A stretch of DNA of 38,640 nucleotides from an uncultured Acetatifactor sp. (GTDB lineage: Bacteria > Bacillota > Clostridia > Lachnospirales > Lachnospiraceae): contig CAJTXE010000039.1 of NCBI GenBank assembly GCA_910580225.1, positions 1 to 38,640 of the forward strand, given 5' to 3'. Under the pieces are notes generated by a model. That model did no database searches. It was given only the letters and a program-made list of their open reading frames with translations, and was not told the origin of the DNA. The stretch's first letter is position 1, and the number at the start of each line of letters is the position of its first letter. Shown one piece after another: positions 6,769-14,873 of the stretch. The translations under genes and the position numbers were made by a program.

Positions 6769-8577
6769 ATGGAAAAGTGGTATGTAGCCGCCAAGAGAGC
6801 AGATTTCAATGCCTGGGGAGAGAAATTTCGTATCAGTCCGGTGCTTGCGCGCATTCTGCGGAACCGTGACCTGACAGATGAGGAGGAAGTGAGAAAGTTT
6901 CTATACGGAACACTGGATGACTGCTATTCCCCCTGGCTGTTAAAGGATATGGATAAGGCCGTAGATGAAATCTGTGCTGCAATTGAAGCAGGGGTGCGGA
7001 TTCGGATTATCGGAGATTATGATGTGGATGGGATCTGTGCGTCCTATATTTTGTCCAGAGCCATGGAAGCATTGGGGGCAAGGGCGGATACTGCCATTCC
7101 TCATCGGATCCATGACGGATACGGCTTGAATGATCATCTCATCGAAACGGCGAGACAGGATGGGATCAGTATGATTGTGACTTGTGACAACGGTATTGCG
7201 GCAGCATCTCAGATCGCGCTTGCCAACTCGTATGGAATCAAGGTCATAGTCACGGATCATCATGAGGTACCGTTTGCATCGGAGGGGCAGGATGGGACAG
7301 AGGAAAATCCACGGCATCCGGAGGCCATAACCATGGTTCACCGGGAATTGCTGCCGCCGGCGCTGGCAGTCATTGATCCCAGGCAGGAGCAGTGTCATTA
7401 TCCGTTTCCCGGTATCTGCGGCGGCGTGGTAGCCTACAAGCTGGCTCTGGCTCTGGCAGAGAGGACGCAGAATCCGGTGTTGGAGGGGATAAAGGAAGAA
7501 TTGCTGGAATTTGCGGCTCTTTCGACGGTTTGTGATGTGATGGAGCTGAAAGGAGAGAACCGAATCCTGGTGCGGGAGGGGCTGAAGCGTTTGAATGCTA
7601 CCAGGAATCCCGGCATACTTGCTCTGACGGAAGTGAACGGTATTGAGCCGGGGAAACTGAGTGCCTATCATCTTGGCTTTATCATCGGTCCCTGCCTAAA
7701 TGCCACAGGGCGGCTGGACACAGCAAGACGGGCATTGGAGCTATTGTGCAGCCGCACAAAGACAGAGGCTATGAGTGCGGCAAGGGAATTGAAAGAGTTG
7801 AACGACAGCAGAAAGAATCTGACACTCCGGGGGGTGGAACAGGCGGAAAAACTGATTGCAGAACAGCATATGGAACAGGACAAAGTGATGGTGATTTATC
7901 TGCCCCAGGTGCACGAAAGCCTGGCGGGTATCATTGCCGGACGAATTCGGGAACACTATAATCATCCTGTTTTTCTCCTGACGAAAGGAGAGGAAGGTGT
8001 CAAAGGTTCCGGTCGTTCCATAGAGGGTTATCATATGTACGAATCCATGACGGAAGTAAAGCACTTTTTTACCAAATTCGGCGGACATGCCATGGCGGCA
8101 GGATTGTCCATGCGGGAAGAGGATATCCCGTCCTTCCGGCGGGAGCTGAATGAGCGATGTCGGCTGCAGGAAGAAGATTTTATTCCGAAAATACATATCG
8201 ATGTGCCCATGCCGATGGATTATGCGGACGAAAGAATCGCAGATCAGTTGGTGCTTCTGGAACCTTTCGGCGTTGGAAATCCCAAACCGCTTTTTGCACA
8301 GAAAGATTTGGTATTTCTGGCGGGATATAAAATGGGGGCAAATAAAACCTGTGCCAGATACCGGGTACAGACCCCGGAAGGGGCTGAAAAGCAGCTGGTC
8401 TTCTTCGGGGATCTGGAACGGTTCGGCAGATTTCTGGAAGAGAAATTCGGAAGGGGAAGTGAGACGGCCCTGTATGGCGGAAAAGCCCACTTCAGGATTT
8501 CTGTGGCATATCAGCTGGGAAAGAATACCTACAGAGGTAAAACGGAACTGCAGTATGTAATGCAACATTATTTATGA
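6769..8577 (+). CDS. recJ: Single-stranded-DNA-specific exonuclease RecJ
   Basis: A 602-residue DHH-superfamily 5'-to-3' exonuclease acting on single-stranded DNA in RecF-pathway recombination, mismatch and base-excision repair. The metal-binding motifs are visible: GDYDVDGICAS (Asp83-Gly88), CDNG, TDHHE (residues 162-166) and, in the DHHA1 region, SGRSIEGYHMYESM and FGGHAMAAG. The C-terminal OB-like domain is present, so the enzyme looks complete, with a linker of about 35 residues after the DHH motif that is not part of the core. The ribosome site AAGGA lies 13 bases before the ATG, somewhat far. Its stop codon directly abuts the stop codon of the minus-strand exonuclease. Confidence 0.96.
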   Translation: MEKWYVAAKRADFNAWGEKFRISPVLARILRNRDLTDEEEVRKFLYGTLDDCYSPWLLKDMDKAVDEICAAIEAGVRIRIIGDYDVDGICASYILSRAMEALGARADTAIPHRIHDGYGLNDHLIETARQDGISMIVTCDNGIAAASQIALANSYGIKVIVTDHHEVPFASEGQDGTEENPRHPEAITMVHRELLPPALAVIDPRQEQCHYPFPGICGGVVAYKLALALAERTQNPVLEGIKEELLEFAALSTVCDVMELKGENRILVREGLKRLNATRNPGILALTEVNGIEPGKLSAYHLGFIIGPCLNATGRLDTARRALELLCSRTKTEAMSAARELKELNDSRKNLTLRGVEQAEKLIAEQHMEQDKVMVIYLPQVHESLAGIIAGRIREHYNHPVFLLTKGEEGVKGSGRSIEGYHMYESMTEVKHFFTKFGGHAMAAGLSMREEDIPSFRRELNERCRLQEEDFIPKIHIDVPMPMDYADERIADQLVLLEPFGVGNPKPLFAQKDLVFLAGYKMGANKTCARYRVQTPEGAEKQLVFFGDLERFGRFLEEKFGRGSETALYGGKAHFRISVAYQLGKNTYRGKTELQYVMQHYL

Positions 8578-9297
8578 TTGGGTGTAACGGCATTTTGGGA
8601 AGCTGCCGCATCCCCAGAATTCTCCATATTTTCCTTTCCGCCGGACCAGAAGGGAGCCGCATTTCGGACAGACAGTCGTCATCTGTCCGGCGGTTCCCGC
8701 TTCGGACAGTTTTTGGCACAGCTTTCCCATTGCTTCATAGCATTGATAATTCATCCGACAGTCATTCAGTGCGCGGTGGGCGCCCTCTGTTTCCAGGTGG
8801 AAATAGGATGCCACATCCGTCAGACGGAATCTGGTCAGGGACAGAAGCGTTCTGGCCAGATAGAGGGTATCCACATAGTCATTGGACAGAGTTCGGTTCA
8901 GCTCCCGGCCGGCTCCGGCCTGGAGAAATTTCATGTCAAAGCTGTGAATGTTATGCCCAACCAGGACAGCGTTTCCGACGAAGGTGAGAAAATTTTCCAG
9001 TGCTTCCTTCAGCCTTGGTGCATCCTGTACCATTTCATCCGTAATTCCGTTTATATTTGTGGCTTCACAGGGAATGGGACAGCCGGGATGAACCAGAGTG
9101 GAATATTCTGCCATGGCCTTACCATCCTGTACTTTAATACCGGATATCTCTATAATTTCGTCTTTTCCAGGACTTAATCCCGTTGTTTCCAGGTCAAATA
9201 CCACATAATCCTTTGTGTATAAGCTAAGTTTTGCCATGTTACCTGCTTTCTTCGTGTCGTTGTGTATTAGGGCAGGCCTGTCAGGTGAAATCTCCAT
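8572..9297 (-). CDS. DEDDh 3'-5' exonuclease with C-terminal zinc ribbon
   Basis: A 241-residue protein. Residues about 31-190 are a DnaQ/PolC-epsilon-type exonuclease: FDLETTG (Asp35, Glu37), GHNIHSFDMKFL and the HRALNDC motif give the DEDDh metal-binding set. Residues 210-236 form a topoisomerase-I-type zinc ribbon with Cys210, Cys213, Cys230 and Cys236. The zinc ribbon suggests DNA binding, so repair or proofreading is more likely than RNA turnover; that is an inference. The start at 9297 is preferred because it has an AAAGGG site about nine bases upstream and lies about 20 bases after the predicted transcript start; an alternative ATG at 9237 would remove 20 residues. It ends stop-to-stop with recJ. 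Confidence 0.85.
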   Translation of the reverse strand: MEISPDRPALIHNDTKKAGNMAKLSLYTKDYVVFDLETTGLSPGKDEIIEISGIKVQDGKAMAEYSTLVHPGCPIPCEATNINGITDEMVQDAPRLKEALENFLTFVGNAVLVGHNIHSFDMKFLQAGAGRELNRTLSNDYVDTLYLARTLLSLTRFRLTDVASYFHLETEGAHRALNDCRMNYQCYEAMGKLCQKLSEAGTAGQMTTVCPKCGSLLVRRKGKYGEFWGCGSFPKCRYTQS

Positions 9298-9324
9298 AAC
9301 CGGATGCCCTTTTTATCTTTATTC

Positions 9325-9352
9325 ATTATATTCTATTTTCGGACAAATGCAA
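9325..9352 (-). promoter_or_regulatory. Promoter of the DEDDh exonuclease gene
   Basis: On the minus strand, TTGCAT (9347-9352) and a perfect TATAAT (9325-9330) are separated by 16 bases. The word TTTGTCCGAAA (9337-9347) overlaps the -35 and spacer, just as in the promoter at 6500-6528. Confidence 0.72.
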
Positions 9353-9465
9353 CAGGAATCTGGTCAGGGGTATTTCCTTTATTTGATTTTTAGCAAATTT
9401 TTAGATTATTTTTATGCAAAGACATCATACTTTTTGGTAGTATAACTTATCAGAAGAGGAAACCT

Positions 9466-9494
9466 TTGCATGTTAATTTGACTATATTTTTATA
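9466..9494 (+). promoter_or_regulatory. Possible promoter of the Mbeg1-like gene
   Basis: TTGCAT (9466-9471) and TTTATA (9489-9494) are 17 bases apart. The -10 overlaps an inverted repeat GACTATA-TTTT-TATAGTC (9480-9497), which could be a repressor site. Both are weak on sequence alone. Confidence 0.4.
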
Positions 9495-9548
9495 GTCTTA
9501 TGGTTCAGCAATATAGCATGTGATTACTGATAAAGTGAGGAATCAGGA

Positions 9549-10772
9549 ATGGGTACGATGATGAATTATCTCGAAAACTATGGAAAATATACGTTTCAGG
9601 AAATGCCCATGACAGAGGTGGACAGTCTGGCGCTGTGCCAGCTTTCCTATCTGAAATTTGACAATATGGTACCGGATGTGGAGACAGACGGGGGGCCTGT
9701 CACTCTGGAGAGTCTGGAACGGCATCCGGATTATGAGAAATTGTTCGCGGATGTTCGGTATGAGAAAGAAAACAGAGCGCTGCTGACGGCTATGCTGCAG
9801 GGGCGGCGCTTTCGGAACATGAGACTGAATTACTATGTGAATATTGTAGAAGAGCAGTGGGAGACTCAGTTTTCTGCGATTACCTGTTTTCTGGAAGATG
9901 GCATGGCTTATGTAGCTTATCGGGGCACAGACGAAACCATTGTGGGATGGAAAGAGGACTTTAATATGGCATTTCTCTCTCCGGTGCCGGGGCAGGAGTA
10001 CAGTGTCAGATATCTTGATACCGTAGCAGACAGATTTCATGGAGATTTCTGTATTGGAGGACATTCCAAGGGTGGAAACTTTGCTGTGTACAGTGCCATG
10101 AATTGTCGAATGGATATTCAGGATCGAATTGTGAGGATATACAGTATGGATGGTCCGGGATTCCGGCCGGAAGTGTTGGAAAGATGCAATTATGAAAAGA
10201 TTGCCAGTCGGATTACCAAGATTTTGCCCCATTCTTCTCTGGTGGGAATGATATTTCAGTCGGATATGTATTTTCAGGTGGTTGAGAGCAGCACATTTGG
10301 ACTGCTGCAGCATGACCCTTATACCTGGCAGGTCGTGTCCAATCATCTTGTCCAGGTAAATGATCTGTATGAGAGACGAAAGAATCTGGACAATGTTCTG
10401 AATGAATGGATTCTGTCCCTGAATGAACAGCAGCTCCGTACCTTTGTGGATACCATGTACCAGGTCATTACGGCATCCCAGGCCAGTAATCTCATTGATT
10501 TTACTGCTGAATGGAGGCGAAGTATGAACGGAATCATAGCCGCGCTGAAGGAGGTAGATGAGGAGACCCGGGAAATGCTGAAAGAGATGGTAGGATCGCT
10601 CTTTGAGATTGCACGGGATCATAAAAAGAAAAAAATGGCCGCCAAAAGAAGGCATATCCCTGAAAACATACGGCACAAGATTGCTTCCGGACGGCAGGAG
10701 AGGGAGAACGAAGCGGGAAAAAGGAAGAGCTGTCGTCCGGAGGCAGGGAACAGGACTGAGCCGGAGAGATAA
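9549..10772 (+). CDS. Mbeg1-like (DUF2974) alpha/beta-hydrolase-type protein
   Basis: A 407-residue protein of the Mbeg1-like/DUF2974 family, which is related to class-3 lipases. The strand-turn-helix ITCFLEDGMAYVAYRGTDET with the following IGGHSKGGNFAVYSA (nucleophile elbow GHSKG, Ser at about residue 172) is the diagnostic core, and a Ser-Asp-His hydrolase mechanism is expected. There is no signal peptide or membrane span, so it acts in the cytoplasm. The last 50 residues are a strongly basic, probably disordered tail. GTGAGG at 9535-9540 supports the start at 9549. It is convergent with the amidotransferase gene (25 bases apart). The substrate is unknown. Confidence 0.82.
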   Translation: MGTMMNYLENYGKYTFQEMPMTEVDSLALCQLSYLKFDNMVPDVETDGGPVTLESLERHPDYEKLFADVRYEKENRALLTAMLQGRRFRNMRLNYYVNIVEEQWETQFSAITCFLEDGMAYVAYRGTDETIVGWKEDFNMAFLSPVPGQEYSVRYLDTVADRFHGDFCIGGHSKGGNFAVYSAMNCRMDIQDRIVRIYSMDGPGFRPEVLERCNYEKIASRITKILPHSSLVGMIFQSDMYFQVVESSTFGLLQHDPYTWQVVSNHLVQVNDLYERRKNLDNVLNEWILSLNEQQLRTFVDTMYQVITASQASNLIDFTAEWRRSMNGIIAALKEVDEETREMLKEMVGSLFEIARDHKKKKMAAKRRHIPENIRHKIASGRQERENEAGKRKSCRPEAGNRTEPER

Positions 10773-10797
10773 AGAAAGCGCTGCGGGGACAAGGGGA

Positions 10798-11460
10798 TCA
10801 GCGGACAATCGGAGGTGCTTTTCGGATCAGGGAAACCAAATAGTTCAGAATCTTCCTGCCGTCGGTTCCGGACTTAGCATAATCAATCCGCTCGGGATGC
10901 CATTGTACCCCCATGATAGGCAATGTCTCATGAGCGAAGGCTTCTGTACAGCCGTCTTGGGGACAGTATTGTATGGCGGACAGGCCCTGCCCAAGGCATC
11001 CCAGAGCCTGATGGTGGGCGCTGTTGACAAGGGTGCTTTCTCCGTAAAGTTCATACATCCAGGAATGATGTTTGATTACTGAAATGTGGTATTTGTCTCC
11101 ATTGTCATAACAGTGACGGGGTAAGACAAAGGGCGGCAGATCCTGGATGATTTTTCCTCCCAAGCCCACATTGATAATCTGCATTCCCTTGCAGATGCCA
11201 AGTACAGGCTGTCTGCTTTTCAATGCCAGATCAAAGGCAAGCAGCTGGCGGATGTCCAGTTCCGTGTCGATATTGCGGGAACCATGATTCTGCTCTCCGA
11301 AGAAGGCTGGGGTGATGTCCCCGCCGCCGGGAAGGAGCAGCGCGTCACATAGGGAGATTTCATCCATATTCAGAGTTACCACAGGCGTGATCTGCATGGA
11401 GCGGAGGAAATGCACATAATTGGCAGTTTCTGTCTTTTTCCCGGCAATGGCTATTTTCAT
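10798..11460 (-). CDS. Class I glutamine amidotransferase, peptidase C26 / PuuD-like
   Basis: A 220-residue cytoplasmic hydrolase resembling gamma-glutamyl-GABA hydrolases. The oxyanion strand LLPGGGDITP (residues 43-51), nucleophile elbow GICKGMQ (Cys90) and the VQWHPE triad residues (His188, Glu190) are all present. Such enzymes cleave gamma-glutamyl amides in polyamine degradation, but no other polyamine genes are nearby, so the substrate is open. A strong AAGGGGGT ribosome site precedes the ATG. It is slightly short compared with the usual 240-250 residues, mainly at the C-terminus. Confidence 0.87.
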   Translation of the reverse strand: MKIAIAGKKTETANYVHFLRSMQITPVVTLNMDEISLCDALLLPGGGDITPAFFGEQNHGSRNIDTELDIRQLLAFDLALKSRQPVLGICKGMQIINVGLGGKIIQDLPPFVLPRHCYDNGDKYHISVIKHHSWMYELYGESTLVNSAHHQALGCLGQGLSAIQYCPQDGCTEAFAHETLPIMGVQWHPERIDYAKSGTDGRKILNYLVSLIRKAPPIVR

Positions 11461-11642
11461 TTGATACCCCCTTGCTTTGTTCTCGGCGGATATTCATTTC
11501 CTGTATCTGATCATGAGATCTGTCTTGAGGAAATCCGATATATCAATATATGCAGGATCTCTGAAGATTAGTAACAGACCAGTGTTCTGTATAAATTGCT
11601 GCGGAAATTAAGAGAAATGAATGATTTAATTCTTTTCGGGAC

Positions 11643-11670
11643 TTTACTATCAGGGAAAATATGCTAAAAT
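11643..11670 (+). promoter_or_regulatory. Possible promoter of the YfhO-type gene
   Basis: TTTACT (11643-11648) and TAAAAT (11665-11670), spacing 16, end 40 bases before the ATG. The surrounding sequence is A/T-rich. Confidence 0.5.
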
Positions 11671-11710
11671 AAAATACAATATGTAAACGAATGATAGAGG
11701 GCACTGTTGT

Positions 11711-14236
11711 ATGAATATCAGAAAATGGAGAAATATGAATGTACGAAAGGCCGGAGCTGCCTTTTCCTTTTTTATCCCTGTAACGGTAATGCTGATTCTG
11801 TTCGTAATACGCGGAATTTATCCCTTTGGAGACAGAAGTTTTCTGTTTGGGGATATGTATCATCAGTATATGCCCTTTTTCAGCGAACTGCTCCATAAGG
11901 TAAGAGGGGGAGAGACCCTGAATTTTTCCTTTCATGTGGGGATCGGGTCCAATTTTTTTGCTCTTTTTGTATATTATCTGGCCAGCCCGCTTCATATTTT
12001 TTCGCTGTTGGTATCGGAAAAATTTCTCATCGAATTTATGAGTTACCTGATTGTGATCAAAATAGGACTGGCTGGAATGACTTTTTTTGTCTATCTTCGG
12101 GAGCATTTTCGGCTGGGAATGAAGGATGCAGCCGGGGGCGCCGCCTGGGGAGATGGTATTATGGCGGCTGTTTTGTTTTCCTGCTTTTATGCCATGTCCG
12201 GTTTTATGGCGGCTTACAATTATAATATCATGTGGGTAGACTGTGTGGTTTTGGTGCCGCTGATCATCCTGGGGCTGGAGAAACTGGTAAAGGAAGGGCG
12301 CTGCGGGTTGTACTGTGTGACATTGGCACTGTCCATTTTTACCAATTATTATATTTCCATCATGATCTGTATTTTCCTGGTATTGTATTTTATCGTTCTG
12401 TTGGTGACGGAGCCGAAGCGTCTGCGCAGCATTAAATACTTTGTATTGTATTCGCTGCTGGCAGGGGGAATGGCAGCCATGCTGCTTTTTCCTGAGGTAT
12501 GCGCGATACTGCAGACGGATTTCGGAGATATGGATTTTCCGAAAAAAGTGGAGACCTATTTTTCTGTGCTGGACATGCTGGCAAGGCACTGTATGTGTGT
12601 ATACACAGAACGGGGGCTGGACCACTGGCCCAACATCTACTGCGGAAGTGCGGTGCTGATGCTGATTCCCATGTATCTGATGAACAGGAAGATCTCGATC
12701 CGGGAGAAATTCTGCCGCATGGCTCTGGCCGGATTTATGCTTCTGGGATTCAGCACCAATCTGCTTAACTTTATCTGGCACGGGCTCAATTATCCGGATT
12801 CCCTGCCTGCCAGACAGTCTTTTCTGTATATCTTTCTGGTGCTGACCATGTGCTATGATGCCTGGCGCCATGTTAAGGATACAGGAGAAGAACTGATTTT
12901 ATATGGGTATCTGTGGGCGGTGGGCTTTTTTCTGTTCTGTGAGAAATTTGTGGAGCATGAAGATTTTGAACTGGGGGTCAAGGTTCTGACCCTTGTATTT
13001 GTGAGCATCTATGCCATATTACTGCACTTCTACCGCACCAAAAGCAATCGGCATGTTCTGAAGGCAGTTGCTGTGGTGGCAGTTGCGGCAGTGGTGGCCG
13101 AGTGCGGTTTGAATACTTTTGTTACCAGTGTGGGGACAGTGAGCCGCAGTGCCTATCTGGAGCAGCAGGAAGACTACAGGCTGCTATACGAAATGACAAG
13201 GGAACGGGAAAACAGTTTCTACAGGTTGGAGAAATTTACCAGAAAGACGAAAAACGATGGTACTCTCACAGGCTATCCTACCGCCAGTGTGTTTTCTTCC
13301 ACAATGAACTCTTATGTGATGGATCTGTACAAACGGCTTGGAATGCGACACAGCAAGGTGTATTATGGTTTTGACGGAGCCACGGCCTTTACTTCTGCGC
13401 TGCTGAATGTCAACTACATGTTCGGTGAATCCGAAAAGTATGAGAACAGTCTCTATACTCTGTTGGAGAAAAGCGGAGATGTCTGTCTCTACCAATGTAA
13501 TGCAGTGCTGCCTTTTGGGTATGTGGCTCCGGTGGGGTTTGATCTGGATAAGGATGAAGCGAAGCAGAATTTCCTTCTGCAGAACCAGATGGTTGCGGAT
13601 CTGGGGATAGAGGGGAAACTTTTTGATAAAAGGGTCAGTGAGGAATCCGGGGATAACGTAATATTTACGGCAGAAAACGGCGGTTATTATTACGCTGTTC
13701 TCACAGCTTCCGGCACCAATAAAGTGGATTATATCGGCGGCAGCACGGAGGAACAGAAATTTAATGATTTAAAGAAAAACTGTATTTTGTATCTGGGATA
13801 TCTGGAACAGGGGCAGACCATTACTCTGACAAACGGCAATGAGGAGGATACCACTCCCAAGATATATGCCGATGTGTATCAAATGGACACAGATGTGCTG
13901 GGACAGGCGCTGGAGTTGCTGTCCGCACAGCATATGGAGAACGTAGTGTGGGAGAGTGACCATCTCCATGGAACAATCACCATGGAACAGCCTGGCCGGC
14001 TGATCTGTTCCATTCCCTATGAGGACGGATGGACAGTATGGATCAATGGGGAGAAAACGGAAGGCACGTTGTTTGGAGGCTGTCTGATGGCATTTGATCT
14101 GGAACCCGGGGACTATACTATCGAAATGAAATATGTTCCTGCAGGTATGAGTGCAGGACTTACGGTGAGCGCTGTGAGTATTCTGTTGTTTGTCTTGGTT
14201 TGGAGAGTAGGGGGCAGAAAGAGCAGAAAACTGTAG
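11711..14236 (+). CDS. YfhO-family polytopic membrane protein (GT-C-like)
   Basis: An 841-residue membrane protein. The N-terminal half has about 12-13 hydrophobic segments, with the family motifs RGIYPFGDRSFLFGDMYHQYMPFF after the first span and FSCFYAMSGFMAAYNYNIMWVD, typical of bacterial YfhO proteins (PF09586). Residues about 470-800 form a large extracytoplasmic domain and the last 25 residues are a final membrane helix with a basic end. Members in Bacillus and Listeria are linked to glycosylation of cell-wall polymers such as lipoteichoic acid; I infer a similar surface glycosyl-transfer role. AGAGGG precedes the ATG. It is a single-gene unit: own promoter, strong terminator after it. 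Confidence 0.87.
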   Translation: MNIRKWRNMNVRKAGAAFSFFIPVTVMLILFVIRGIYPFGDRSFLFGDMYHQYMPFFSELLHKVRGGETLNFSFHVGIGSNFFALFVYYLASPLHIFSLLVSEKFLIEFMSYLIVIKIGLAGMTFFVYLREHFRLGMKDAAGGAAWGDGIMAAVLFSCFYAMSGFMAAYNYNIMWVDCVVLVPLIILGLEKLVKEGRCGLYCVTLALSIFTNYYISIMICIFLVLYFIVLLVTEPKRLRSIKYFVLYSLLAGGMAAMLLFPEVCAILQTDFGDMDFPKKVETYFSVLDMLARHCMCVYTERGLDHWPNIYCGSAVLMLIPMYLMNRKISIREKFCRMALAGFMLLGFSTNLLNFIWHGLNYPDSLPARQSFLYIFLVLTMCYDAWRHVKDTGEELILYGYLWAVGFFLFCEKFVEHEDFELGVKVLTLVFVSIYAILLHFYRTKSNRHVLKAVAVVAVAAVVAECGLNTFVTSVGTVSRSAYLEQQEDYRLLYEMTRERENSFYRLEKFTRKTKNDGTLTGYPTASVFSSTMNSYVMDLYKRLGMRHSKVYYGFDGATAFTSALLNVNYMFGESEKYENSLYTLLEKSGDVCLYQCNAVLPFGYVAPVGFDLDKDEAKQNFLLQNQMVADLGIEGKLFDKRVSEESGDNVIFTAENGGYYYAVLTASGTNKVDYIGGSTEEQKFNDLKKNCILYLGYLEQGQTITLTNGNEEDTTPKIYADVYQMDTDVLGQALELLSAQHMENVVWESDHLHGTITMEQPGRLICSIPYEDGWTVWINGEKTEGTLFGGCLMAFDLEPGDYTIEMKYVPAGMSAGLTVSAVSILLFVLVWRVGGRKSRKL

Positions 14237-14260
14237 CGGCAAATCTAAATATCCGGACCG

Positions 14261-14297
14261 AAAAAAGGAAAGCCTTGAAAAAAAGCTTTCCTTTTTT
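14261..14297 (+). terminator. Strong terminator after the YfhO-type gene
   Basis: A 13-bp perfect stem (14261-14273 with 14285-14297) whose 5' arm begins with six A and 3' arm ends with six T; it could terminate in both directions. Confidence 0.92.
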
Positions 14298-14360
14298 GAC
14301 TATATGTGGTAATATCAATGACGGTTTTCTTTTTTACATTGCAGAACAGGGGGACATGAT

Positions 14361-14873
14361 ATGGAAATCGGAAGAGCACAGGAACAGGACATGGCAGGGA
14401 TTAACAGATTGCTCTGTCAGGTATTGACAGTGCACCATAACGGCAGACCAGATCTGTTCAAGGGAAATGTAAAAAAGTATACGGATGAGGAACTTCTGGA
14501 GATTTTGCGAGATGACAGGAAGCCGGTATTTGTGGCCAGAGATGAAAATAGAGATGTAGCAGGATATGTATTCTGTGTATTTCAGCAGTATTTGGACAAC
14601 AATATATTGACGGATATCAAGACTCTGTACATTGATGATCTATGTGTGGACGAGGCTTCCAGAGGACAGCAGATTGGCAGGCGGCTGTACGAATATGTGC
14701 TGGCTTTTGCCAGGAGAGAAGGCTGCTATAATGTGACGCTGAATGTCTGGGAATGTAATCCGGGCGCGAAGAGATTCTACGAAAAATGCGGACTGGTGCC
14801 TCAGAAGACAGGAATGGAGACAATCCTGCAGGAAAGTCATACAGGACAGGAAGGAAAGACAGAGGAAAGATGA
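14361..14873 (+). CDS. GNAT-family N-acetyltransferase
   Basis: A 170-residue GNAT (Acetyltransf_1) enzyme. The core strand LYIDDLCVDEASRGQQIGRRLYEYV is acetyl-CoA-binding motif A with the Q/R-x-x-G-x-G/R pyrophosphate loop, followed by LNVWECNPGAKRFYEKCGL (motif B). The last 20 residues are hydrophilic and rich in Gln, Glu and Thr. AGGGGG lies eight bases before the ATG. The stop overlaps the start of the helicase gene (ATGA at 14870-14873), so the two are translationally coupled. The acceptor is unknown; coupling with an RNA helicase makes a ribosomal or translation-factor target conceivable, but this is speculation. Confidence 0.88.
   Translation: MEIGRAQEQDMAGINRLLCQVLTVHHNGRPDLFKGNVKKYTDEELLEILRDDRKPVFVARDENRDVAGYVFCVFQQYLDNNILTDIKTLYIDDLCVDEASRGQQIGRRLYEYVLAFARREGCYNVTLNVWECNPGAKRFYEKCGLVPQKTGMETILQESHTGQEGKTEER

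Noticed and set aside
11543..12871. Minus-strand open frame opposite the YfhO-type gene
   Set aside because: Antisense shadow with His/Gln-rich composition and no motifs.
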